From CAZZKJ01 sp964654695 (GTDB lineage: Bacteria > Krumholzibacteriota > Krumholzibacteriia > WVZY01): 62,354 nucleotides of DNA. Shown in pieces: positions 7,184 to 14,953 of the stretch (within the stretch, counting starts at the first letter, position 1; every line of letters starts with the position of its first letter). A program made the position numbers and the translations under genes. The notes under the pieces were generated by a model. It ran no database searches, had not been told where the DNA came from, and was given only the letters and a program-made list of their open reading frames with translations. The stretch spans positions 1 to 62,354 of the forward strand of contig CAZZKJ010000009.1 of the NCBI GenBank assembly GCA_964654695.1. Direction: 5' to 3'.

Positions 7184-8460
7184 AAAGAGGCCTCCCCGGT
7201 TATTACAGGAAGCGTTTTACCGGCGTGCTTGATCACCGCTACTCGGGAACTGGACGATCCCGAAAGTGCACCGGCAAGAAACGTTTCTGCATTATCACAC
7301 TTGTTAATATCAGTTGAACTTAAATACTTTCCTTCCAGGCTCGTAATCATACCTATGTTGTATTTACCCGAGAGCGCATGTATGGAAACCGCCGTTTGAT
7401 TATTCAAATGATAATCCGACAAAGCTTCTTTCAGAAAAATTTCTTTTTGCTTGCTCAAAGCCCTCTCAAAATCCTTGGATCCCACGCCTTCTCCGCACTC
7501 GGCCGCGAGAAGAAGAGAGCCGCCGGCCTTTAATGTCCGGGCGGAATGCCGCAGAGCTTTATGGGTTTGCAGGAAATTAATATCGAAGGGGTATCCCCCC
7601 GCACTTGCAACAACCGTGTTATAACTCCCTCTGGAAGGTACGGCAAAAATACCGCGGTAGGCCTCGCAGGCCTGCATATGGGACACCAGAGGAGGGCCTG
7701 AGTTCATGAAAATTACACGGCCTGATGAATCGCTGAAATAATTGACGGCAAAAACATTATCAAGGGCTTTGACCGCTTCGCACATGTCTTCATGAACGGG
7801 GTTGCCTTCCAAGGAGCCCGCGCTGCACAGTGGATTTAGAGTAACCGGATTCGAATCCACAAGACTCAAACGATGGTTAGCAGTAATGGATGCCCTGTCC
7901 GCAACACCGGGAAGCACCAGCTTGCGGCAGCCTCCAAAACCTGCAAAATAATGAAAGGACACCGGGGAGAGGAGAATGACTACATCGGCCTTTTTCACCT
8001 CCCTGTTTATGCGTACGGGAGTACCCCTCGTAGTTAAAAGCAGGGCTTCCATGCTGCCGGCATCGTCGCAGTCGTGCTGAGCAAAGATTGTGGCCTTTAA
8101 TTCGCCCTCTTTGAAAAACTGTTTCTCTTCCTTGGCGAGCTTCCTGTGCGTTCCTCTCGCTATCATTATCTTTATTCCGCCCGCGGACGCACCGTTGTCT
8201 TTCAAAAACCTGACGCAGCACGGCAGTACAAGTGAAGTAGCTTTGTCTCGCGTGGCATCTGCTACCAGGATCAGAATTTTAGCATCTTTTTGATGCAGCT
8301 TTTCCATTGGAAAACCGTCCGCAGCAAGGCAGGTTTCGGCGAAAGATTGACCCAAGTTGGAAAGCGCGGGCACTTCCCGAGGAGAAATAAAATCAACGTG
8401 GACATCGTCCGGTATCTTAAGCGAAACTCCACCTCTGCCGTATGGAAGACTTATATTCAT
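7180..8460 (-). CDS. larA: LarA-type nickel-pincer racemase/epimerase family protein (426 aa)
   Basis: LarA enzymes racemise lactate or other 2-hydroxy acids using a nickel-pincer cofactor. All key positions of Lactiplantibacillus LarA (D72, R75, H108, H174, K184, H200) have counterparts here at nearly the same numbers: D68, R71, H105 (ARGTHR), H170 (SFHYFAGFGG), K180 (GCRKLVLPG) and H196. That supports a cofactor-bearing enzyme. I placed the start at ATG 8460 because it begins MNISLPYGRGG like other LarA proteins; a longer frame would run into arcC. No larB, larC or larE is in the window, and the neighbours are not lactate genes, so the 2-hydroxy-acid substrate is open. Confidence 0.85.
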   Translation of the reverse strand: MNISLPYGRGGVSLKIPDDVHVDFISPREVPALSNLGQSFAETCLAADGFPMEKLHQKDAKILILVADATRDKATSLVLPCCVRFLKDNGASAGGIKIMIARGTHRKLAKEEKQFFKEGELKATIFAQHDCDDAGSMEALLLTTRGTPVRINREVKKADVVILLSPVSFHYFAGFGGCRKLVLPGVADRASITANHRLSLVDSNPVTLNPLCSAGSLEGNPVHEDMCEAVKALDNVFAVNYFSDSSGRVIFMNSGPPLVSHMQACEAYRGIFAVPSRGSYNTVVASAGGYPFDINFLQTHKALRHSARTLKAGGSLLLAAECGEGVGSKDFERALSKQKEIFLKEALSDYHLNNQTAVSIHALSGKYNIGMITSLEGKYLSSTDINKCDNAETFLAGALSGSSSSRVAVIKHAGKTLPVITGEASL

Positions 8461-8464
8461 GGAT

Positions 8465-9406
8465 TCAATCTTTTGTAATAGTAGTGCCTGATTTGCCGTC
8501 AATGGACCGCAGAAGGTCTTTGGGATGGGCGATTAATGCAAGTTTTCCTCCCGATTCCAGGAACAGAAGCGCTGCTTCGATTTTGGACCCCATGCTTCCC
8601 GGGGGGAATTCCCCGTTCTCCAGAAGTCCTTGAGCTTCCCGCGCTCTCAATCTTCGAAGCGGTTCGGCTGAGGGGGTTCCGAATCCCTTGTAGACCGCTT
8701 CTACGTTGGTAAGTATGATCAGGCGCTCGGCACCAAGATCGGCGGCCAGCACTGAAGAAGCCAGGTCTTTATCGATAACTGCCTCCACTCCCCTCAGTTC
8801 TCCCTTATCGCGAATGACCGGCACCCCCCCGCCGCCAACCGTTATGACTACGCCGCCCTGTTCGATCAGATACTCTATTGCCCTTCTCTCTATTATTTCC
8901 ACCGGATGCGGACTGGGCACAACACGCCTGAAACCGCGGTTGCTGTCCTGAGTAATATTCCATGATTTTTCGCGCTTGAGACGCTCCGCCGCTTCGGCCG
9001 TATAAAATGGTCCAATAGGTTTCAACGGATTATCGAAAGCCGGGTCGTCGGCATCCACCAGCACCTGCGTTACCAAAGAAACCACTTCTTTCTTGAAACC
9101 GCTTTGTTCGAGAAGGTTGCGCATGGTTTGCTGGATCATATAACCAATGCCTCCCTGAGAATCGGCACCGCAAACGTCGAGGGGCATAGGCGGTATCTTG
9201 TCACTTGCGGCTTCGTTTCGAAGGAGAATATTGCCTACGATTGGACCGTTGCCGTGTGTGAGCACAATAGTTCTTCCTTGATCGATCAGAGTAACGATCT
9301 GTTTCATTGTCAGCCTGGTGACATCGAATTGTTCCCCGATTGTCCCGGTTTTACCTATGGGAAGAATTGCATTTCCTCCCAGGGCAATAACATCGATATT
9401 TTTCAT
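8465..9406 (-). CDS. arcC: Carbamate kinase (313 aa)
   Basis: Interconverts carbamoyl phosphate plus ADP with carbamate plus ATP. The N-terminus has VIALGGNAIL and the conserved VLTHGNGPIVGN; later come CGADSQGGIGYM and VPSPHPVEI. The length matches the 310-residue family. I use ATG 9404-9406; the 29-residue upstream extension is unlike the family. It ends 4 nt before larA and starts 139 nt after the aminotransferase stop. No arginine deiminase or ornithine carbamoyltransferase is near, so the role may be ATP recovery from carbamoyl phosphate made by another route, or its supply. Confidence 0.93.
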   Translation of the reverse strand: MKNIDVIALGGNAILPIGKTGTIGEQFDVTRLTMKQIVTLIDQGRTIVLTHGNGPIVGNILLRNEAASDKIPPMPLDVCGADSQGGIGYMIQQTMRNLLEQSGFKKEVVSLVTQVLVDADDPAFDNPLKPIGPFYTAEAAERLKREKSWNITQDSNRGFRRVVPSPHPVEIIERRAIEYLIEQGGVVITVGGGGVPVIRDKGELRGVEAVIDKDLASSVLAADLGAERLIILTNVEAVYKGFGTPSAEPLRRLRAREAQGLLENGEFPPGSMGSKIEAALLFLESGGKLALIAHPKDLLRSIDGKSGTTITKD

Positions 9407-9545
9407 GTAATCATGACTCCAAATATACCGGCCGACGTCGCTGTAGTGTTTGGATACGATCCGCCTCGTAAAAAAACCGAAAAACGAAAGCATTTTCAGA
9501 TTTTATTGCCTGATGCCAAGGCAGCGCCCAGAGAAGAGATAGGCA

Positions 9546-10700
9546 TTAATTGAGGACGGCGGCTATCCTTTCCAGTGCTTTGCGAATATTGTCCTGTGAA
9601 TTTGCGTAAGACAAGCGGATATATCCTTCGCCGAACGACCCGAAAGATGTTCCGCTGAGAGCTGCAACTCCGGCCTTTTCCATAAGGATTTTTTCAAGAT
9701 CCTTGGAACTTATTTTCAATTCTTTTATATTTGGAAAAACATAAAAAGCTCCGGAAGGCCGGTGGCACTTGATACCGGGAATATCGTTCAATCCATCCAC
9801 GATTAGATTTCTCCTCGTTTTGAATTCATTTACCATAGCGCTCACTCCATCTTGGGGGCCCCGAAACGCTTCTATACCGGCCATTTGGGTAAAGCTGCAT
9901 GTACAGCTGTTGGAATTGGTTTGAAGACGGGATATCCGTTCGGCAACGGCCGCCGGCATGACTCCAAAACCCAGACGCCATCCGGTCATGGCGTAGGTTT
10001 TGGAATGCCCTTCAATAAGGATCGTCCTCTCCTTCATGCCGGGATGGGTAATGATGCTCTTATGGCTGCCCTCGTAAATAATCTTGGAATAAACTTCATC
10101 AGACAGCACAACGAAATCATGCTTGCAGGCCAATTCCGCAATGCCCTTGAGAATTTCCTCATCCAGCACGCCGCCGGTTGGGTTTTGAGGGGAATTGATT
10201 ATGCAGAGTTTGGTTTTATCCGAGACAAGCGCCGCAAATTTATCCAGGTCAAAAGCGAACCCGCGTTCCTCCTCCAATGGAACCGGGACGGCCTTGGCCC
10301 CAACATAATTGATCATGCTCTCATATATGGGGAAACCGGGATTGGGATAGATCACTTCGTCACCGGGATCGACCAGTGCCAGTATGCTAAAAAATATAAT
10401 GGGCTTGGCTCCTGGTGTAATAATAACCTCCTCCGGCGAAACTTCTATGCCGCGGTCGCTGGCGATGTGTTCAGCAAATACCTCTTTCGCCTGGGGAAGG
10501 CCCGCCGAAGGACCGTAATGCGTGAAACCTTGGCGAAGGGCTTCCGCGGCGGCATCTATAATATTACCGGGAGTATCGAAATCCGGTTCGCCGATTTCCA
10601 GATGAATTATTTCCTTGCCTTGAGCTTCCAGCGCCTTGGCTTTGGCAAGCACTTCGAAGGCGGTTTCCGTGCCCAGTCTGGCCATGCTTTTTGCAAACAT
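9546..10700 (-). CDS. Pyridoxal-phosphate aminotransferase, class I/II, aspartate-type (384 aa)
   Basis: A fold-type I aminotransferase. HSKTYAMTGWRLGF carries the Schiff-base lysine (K234), SPQNPTGGVL the Asn-Pro-Thr-Gly motif, and SDEVYSKI the PLP ring Asp. The C-terminal YIRLSYA carries the carboxylate-binding Arg. The group matches the AspC/AlaT-like subgroup Igamma, so the preferred amino acid (Asp, Ala, Phe) is not fixed by sequence. ATG 10700 has AGAGGG 7 nt upstream; the earlier in-frame start at 10727 has none. It is the first gene of the operon and follows a strong promoter at 10774-10802. Confidence 0.9.
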   Translation of the reverse strand: MFAKSMARLGTETAFEVLAKAKALEAQGKEIIHLEIGEPDFDTPGNIIDAAAEALRQGFTHYGPSAGLPQAKEVFAEHIASDRGIEVSPEEVIITPGAKPIIFFSILALVDPGDEVIYPNPGFPIYESMINYVGAKAVPVPLEEERGFAFDLDKFAALVSDKTKLCIINSPQNPTGGVLDEEILKGIAELACKHDFVVLSDEVYSKIIYEGSHKSIITHPGMKERTILIEGHSKTYAMTGWRLGFGVMPAAVAERISRLQTNSNSCTCSFTQMAGIEAFRGPQDGVSAMVNEFKTRRNLIVDGLNDIPGIKCHRPSGAFYVFPNIKELKISSKDLEKILMEKAGVAALSGTSFGSFGEGYIRLSYANSQDNIRKALERIAAVLN

Positions 10701-10740
10701 CACTAACCCTCTTCTCGTTGAATCCAATTCTTTCCACTAA

Positions 10741-10763
10741 TCCGGCCGCCTCAGGCCGCCGGA
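10741..10763 (-). other. GC-rich hairpin at the 5' end of the aminotransferase mRNA
   Basis: A near-perfect 23-bp dyad (arms CCGGC-GCC, one G-G mismatch, 3-nt loop) begins a few bases after the predicted start of transcription and 40 nt before ATG 10700. It has no T-run, so it is unlikely to be a terminator. It may stabilise the mRNA or affect translation. Confidence 0.45.
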
Positions 10764-10773
10764 TCCATGCGCC

Positions 10774-10802
10774 AGAATAACAGGGGCATCTCTTTTTGTC
10801 AA
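10774..10802 (-). promoter_or_regulatory. Sigma70-type promoter of the aminotransferase-arcC-larA-purDE operon
   Basis: On the minus strand a perfect -35 TTGACA (10802-10797) and -10 TATTCT (10779-10774) are separated by exactly 17 bp. Transcription would start near 10767, giving a leader of about 67 nt. Confidence 0.75.
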
Positions 10803-10871
10803 ACCATCTCAATACGAGCTGAAAACCGTAAACCTGCTGTCATAAATGACATTGGATACAATAACCGAATC

Positions 10872-12275
10872 TCAATACCGGCACCTCAACCCGGCGTAAA
10901 ACCTGGTTTCGCCTTCGGCCGGGACTCCATAGTAACACTCCGCCCTCAGGATTTTTCCCAAATTCGCTCTCACACGAAGAGACATATCGATACCCCTGCC
11001 GCTTACGATATGGAAGGTTTCGCTCGCCGCAATCGAAGGCCTGGTAAGGAGCGCCGTCTTGCCGGCCGGGAGCGCATACCTGGTTATCTTGAAAGCAGTA
11101 TCAAATCCGAATTTGCTGCAACCCAAACCGATCGCCAGGATAGCTCCGGGTTGAGGCTCTTTTTCTCCGTTTATAAACAAATCGAGACCAATCGACTGGC
11201 TGAATACCCTTCCCCTCATGGAGGTTTTGGTTTTTACACGTACTTCTCCGTAGGCTTTTTCGATCGGCGGCAGCGCAAATGCCCCCCGCCGGTAAACAAC
11301 ATCCTGTTTTCTTTGGAGCTGCAAAACGGCTTTCCATTTATAAAAAGCGGCGCCGCGGCCGGACACGGAAAGCTCGCAGCGATAATTCGAATATTGCCCG
11401 CTGTTTTTTCGGCGAACGGTCGTTGACAGATCCAACCGCGGACGCGATATTTCGGTCCATAGCGCAATCTTGATCCCCCTAGCTGAATCTCCCGATCCAG
11501 CTGCAAATTTTTTCCAATCTCCGACAGCATATAAATCGGGCAGGTGAAAAAAACGGACAGATAAGCGTGCAGGATTCCTTAAATATATCTCGAAGGATCC
11601 GAACATGCCTCCCGCAAAATCAACTTCAGATGAAGCCTCAAGACTGCCGGCGGCAAAGCTTCCGAACATGTTGAAAGCTCTCATGGATGATTTTCCCGGT
11701 TCTTGAGAATTCCGGATCCCGGGGCCGAGAAAGATGCCGCATCCAACATTTGCACGATCGAATCGATAAGCAGCGCCCAGGAAAACGTCCATACTTCTAA
11801 TAAAGGCAGCCGACCTGGCATCCCGCTTAAAAACCGCCGCGACCGCCTGGGCACCGCCGAGGCTGGCTGAAAAGGCACCTCCTAAACCCGCGTTCCACTG
11901 TGACAGTGAGGGAGACAGCCTTATCAACGGGCGGTTGGAAAGTCTAGGCCGGCCGGCATAAAAAAACCGCGCGGCTCCGCCCGATAGCCATCCTTCCCCG
12001 ACATAGAGTTTGAAATTTCCCAGTACGGCCCGGTTCAACAATCCGATGCTGGTCAATTGTATAAAACCCCTGGACCCGGAATTCTTCAACCTGAAGCCGG
12101 CCTCCGCGATTCCGGGAATCGCAATCGAACCGGTGCTTTCCCCGGCATATCCACGGATGGTTTCCAATTCAAACCTAGGCAAAGCCGGTTTGGAAAAAGC
12201 TTTTTCCGGTAAGGTTTCTATTGCCGCGAAAGCCGTCAGTGCGGCGGCCAGCATAATACCCAGCGCCGCTCTCAT
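10872..12275 (-). CDS. Predicted exported outer-membrane beta-barrel protein (467 aa)
   Basis: No family recognised. ATG 12275 gives a signal peptide (MRAALGIMLAAALTAFA) and starts 1 nt after the previous stop. The mature chain is rich in alternating polar/hydrophobic strands, Gly, Ser and aromatic residues and ends in Tyr (CRY), all typical of an outer-membrane barrel. Arg and Tyr are frequent in the strands and there are few Cys. It is the last gene of the operon with the lamin-tail protein and another probable barrel, so it may help export or anchor that protein. A periplasmic beta protein is the alternative. Confidence 0.65.
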   Translation of the reverse strand: MRAALGIMLAAALTAFAAIETLPEKAFSKPALPRFELETIRGYAGESTGSIAIPGIAEAGFRLKNSGSRGFIQLTSIGLLNRAVLGNFKLYVGEGWLSGGAARFFYAGRPRLSNRPLIRLSPSLSQWNAGLGGAFSASLGGAQAVAAVFKRDARSAAFIRSMDVFLGAAYRFDRANVGCGIFLGPGIRNSQEPGKSSMRAFNMFGSFAAGSLEASSEVDFAGGMFGSFEIYLRNPARLSVRFFHLPDLYAVGDWKKFAAGSGDSARGIKIALWTEISRPRLDLSTTVRRKNSGQYSNYRCELSVSGRGAAFYKWKAVLQLQRKQDVVYRRGAFALPPIEKAYGEVRVKTKTSMRGRVFSQSIGLDLFINGEKEPQPGAILAIGLGCSKFGFDTAFKITRYALPAGKTALLTRPSIAASETFHIVSGRGIDMSLRVRANLGKILRAECYYGVPAEGETRFYAGLRCRY

Positions 12276-12276
12276 A

Positions 12277-13137
12277 TTATTGCTGCAGGTTCCAGCCAAC
12301 GACCACCCCCCGCGTTGCCCCCAAGACCGGATGCAGGCCCATCACAAACATACAGCTCAAGCGATGCGCTTTTAGTTCCACGGATCCTTTGAGGAAGCCG
12401 CTTCCGGCGTCGTAGCTGGCAATAAAACCAGCGGTATTGAAAACAGCCGTGCCCGTAAAGCTGAACCCGAATGTACCGAACTCTTCGAAATAGACCGCTC
12501 CGAACAAGCCTGTTTTCGAACTCGTGTTAAGACCAATAAAACCTGATGATGACATTCCATGCCGCCATCCCTCGAGTATTCTCGACATCCCGATTGCATA
12601 TCCGCATTGGTAATTACTCGAGAAGCGGAAAATCATTTTCACGCGCATGCTAAGATCCGGCTCTCTTTTCATATCATCCAGCTCCAACAAGCCTCCGGAA
12701 ACGGACACAGCAAATACCATCCGCCTGCCTGAAATAAACTGCGGCTCGACTCGAAAACGAATGTCTTTTCCTACAGGCGAATGCATGCAGGCGGAGAACA
12801 AATTTAAAATAAATCCAGCGCCTAATGCAGAAATCTCGGCCGAGTCCATTCTCAAACCACCCGGATCGGCGAAGTCGAGTTCTCCGATCTGCATGAAAAA
12901 CCGTTTTGGCGAATTAGCGAGCGGCGGCGATAAATAATCGGAGGGAAGAAATAGTCCGTATCCGAGGCTGTATTCTCTGATAGGTGCAAGCTCGGTGAAG
13001 CTCCAGGCGGGCGCAGGATTTATAACCATTCCGGTCAGAGATGTCAATAGAACGCTTTTTTTGAATCTTTCAAATAAAGGATTTCCAAGACACGAATAAA
13101 AATATTTCAATACTTTTTCAATGTTTACGCCTTCCAC
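12277..13137 (-). CDS. Predicted exported beta-barrel-like protein (about 286 aa), start uncertain
   Basis: No family recognised. The chain from about residue 50 is made of short amphipathic strands rich in Gly, Ser, Phe and Tyr (FGFSFTGTAVFNTAGF), like an outer-membrane barrel, and a hydrophobic stretch SVLLTSLTGMVINPAPA could be the signal peptide. The start is unclear. GTG 13137 has GGTGG upstream and overlaps the lamin-tail gene by 20 bp; TTG 13110 is a second choice with no good ribosome site. A frame reaching 13293 exists but only shadows the upstream gene. It lies between two exported-protein genes and is probably translationally coupled to both. Confidence 0.6.
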   Translation of the reverse strand: MEGVNIEKVLKYFYSCLGNPLFERFKKSVLLTSLTGMVINPAPAWSFTELAPIREYSLGYGLFLPSDYLSPPLANSPKRFFMQIGELDFADPGGLRMDSAEISALGAGFILNLFSACMHSPVGKDIRFRVEPQFISGRRMVFAVSVSGGLLELDDMKREPDLSMRVKMIFRFSSNYQCGYAIGMSRILEGWRHGMSSSGFIGLNTSSKTGLFGAVYFEEFGTFGFSFTGTAVFNTAGFIASYDAGSGFLKGSVELKAHRLSCMFVMGLHPVLGATRGVVVGWNLQQ

Positions 13138-14836
13138 ACCCAACCACCACCCTTTCCGTGCGTAACTTCCTGCCGGAATTATCGAATATTTCGCAGGCCA
13201 GAATATATATTCCGCTTCCTGCGATAGACCCATCGTTCGATATGCCATCCCAAAAAAACACATTCGGCAAATAATCAGTCGAACCGATATCATTTACCTT
13301 GATTCCGTTTGTATCATATACGGAAACAACGGCCCTTCCGGCACCTGCGGCGCATGCAACTTCAATAACCAGCTTCTCTCCCGCGTAAGGAGAAAAAGGA
13401 TTGGGATGAAGCGTGATACTCCGGCTCTGTGCCGGCCGTCCGATTGCAAAACCGTTTCCCCGTCCGGGCGATCCTCCCTCGATGCTCGATGATAAAAACC
13501 ATGCGTGGGGCCTCCGGCCCGCAAACAAATCCCCTCTTTCCAGACTTTTGCCTTGTGTATCCCGCTCTTGAGAAGGATATGCGGTTTCATCCACCGCCAG
13601 AGTCATGTAATCAGCCAGGCAAACCGAATCCGCCAGAGTTCCGCCGCCTGCGTGATTGAACACCGGCCATGATCCCTCCAGTTGCGCAACCGACTGTGGC
13701 TCGAGCGATGCGAAACTGCGAACAAGACCGTTCCTGTCTTTTGTTAATACAGCGTACCCGCCGGGAGGAATATTGAATTGTGAAGAAGTTATAAGCGAGT
13801 ACGAGTGGGCGGAATCCCTCAGTTTCCAACCGGATATATCTATGTCTTCACGCCCCGCATTGAACAGCTCCACATACTGCGGAGATCCACTTCGTGGATA
13901 ACTCATTACTTCGCTTATGAGCAGTTCTGGAACGCCGGATCTAACTGCAAATAATAGATTATTATTCCCGGGCCGCTCGTCCCCGTTCATCTCTACGCTT
14001 ATACGGATAAGGTGATATCCGGCGGCCAGGAATATTTCCGGCTCGAGGAGAAGACTGTCTCCGGCATCGATGCCGCCTGCCGAGGCAGTACTGTACAGGA
14101 GCTTGTTATCACCTCCAATCGAATCCAAAACGCTTACCCGGTAATCATCCTCCGCCGTAAACTCGATACCATCATTATGAATATAAAAGGCCTGCAAAAA
14201 TCCCCGTCCGGGCTCTACTGTTTTTCGGAAAGGAGTCAACAGCGACGGCCTGAGATCTTTTTTCGGAATATTGAGCATCCCCGGGCTGGGAAGACGAACC
14301 TCGAAATCGCTGCGGTTATCATCGGTGTCCAAGCCGTCGGGATTCCTTCCCAGGCTGAAACCGGGCGGCGCCGAGCCGGCGCTTTCGCCTTCGCAGTAAA
14401 CACCCTCTGCAACCGCACCGTAGCCGAGCAGATCCGCTTGGGAACCGTTTCGGATTATCCTGACCGCGTCGGGGCCGTTCTGGAGCCCGAGTTCCACTAT
14501 ATAATCCGGCAACGGGCTGACGTTTGCTCCGCCTATTGTTCTCAAGCCGCCCGGTTTAATCGAATCGTCCGGAGAAGCGGTCCACAACAAGGTCCAACCG
14601 TCGGACGCCCCATTGTGAAACTCCAGCGAGTAACCAGACAGGCCGGCCATGGCGGTGGTTATGTTGATAATTTCAATGAATTCATACCCGGTATCTGCGC
14701 CCGGATGATCGTAGTACACTTCATTCAATAGAATTTGAGAACGGATCTCGGGCGGGAATAAAAAGATGAAGATAATCGATACTATAAAGAGGAACCTATA
14801 CCGGCGCCCGCCGGTTAGAACGTTGAATCGCCGCAT
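13118..14836 (-). CDS. Secreted lamin-tail-domain protein with FlgD-like C-terminal tail (572 aa)
   Basis: Extracellular protein of unknown job. After a signal peptide (hydrophobic residues about 14-28) come a lamin-tail domain (about 34-185, starting ILLNEVYYDHPGADTGYEF), an Ig/CARDB-like linker (about 200-295) and a second lamin-tail domain (about 305-460, starting LLISEVMSYPRSGSPQYVE). A FlgD/Ig-like tail follows (about 475-565, LHPNPFSPYAGE ... WDGISNDGSIAGSGIY). Bacterial lamin-tail domains occur in surface nucleases and adhesins, but no nuclease domain is visible. The tail matches those of three other secreted proteins in the window. ATG 14836 has GGAGG 8 nt upstream. Confidence 0.85.
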   Translation of the reverse strand: MRRFNVLTGGRRYRFLFIVSIIFIFLFPPEIRSQILLNEVYYDHPGADTGYEFIEIINITTAMAGLSGYSLEFHNGASDGWTLLWTASPDDSIKPGGLRTIGGANVSPLPDYIVELGLQNGPDAVRIIRNGSQADLLGYGAVAEGVYCEGESAGSAPPGFSLGRNPDGLDTDDNRSDFEVRLPSPGMLNIPKKDLRPSLLTPFRKTVEPGRGFLQAFYIHNDGIEFTAEDDYRVSVLDSIGGDNKLLYSTASAGGIDAGDSLLLEPEIFLAAGYHLIRISVEMNGDERPGNNNLLFAVRSGVPELLISEVMSYPRSGSPQYVELFNAGREDIDISGWKLRDSAHSYSLITSSQFNIPPGGYAVLTKDRNGLVRSFASLEPQSVAQLEGSWPVFNHAGGGTLADSVCLADYMTLAVDETAYPSQERDTQGKSLERGDLFAGRRPHAWFLSSSIEGGSPGRGNGFAIGRPAQSRSITLHPNPFSPYAGEKLVIEVACAAGAGRAVVSVYDTNGIKVNDIGSTDYLPNVFFWDGISNDGSIAGSGIYILACEIFDNSGRKLRTERVVVGCGRRKH

Positions 14837-14858
14837 CCACACCACCTCCCATGGACGC

Positions 14859-14887
14859 ATTCTACAGAAGAGGGTAAATCAATGCAA
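14859..14887 (-). promoter_or_regulatory. Sigma70-like promoter of the lamin-tail operon
   Basis: On the minus strand -10 TAGAAT (14864-14859) lies 17 bp after TTGCAT (14887-14882). The -10 matches 5 of 6 and the -35 only 3 of 6. Transcription would start near 14852, about 16 nt before ATG 14836. Confidence 0.5.
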
Positions 14888-14953
14888 GAGGAATCATCCG
14901 CTGCATGTAAATCGGCCCGAGAAGCAGCATTGTGATCGATTACAGGGCTGATA

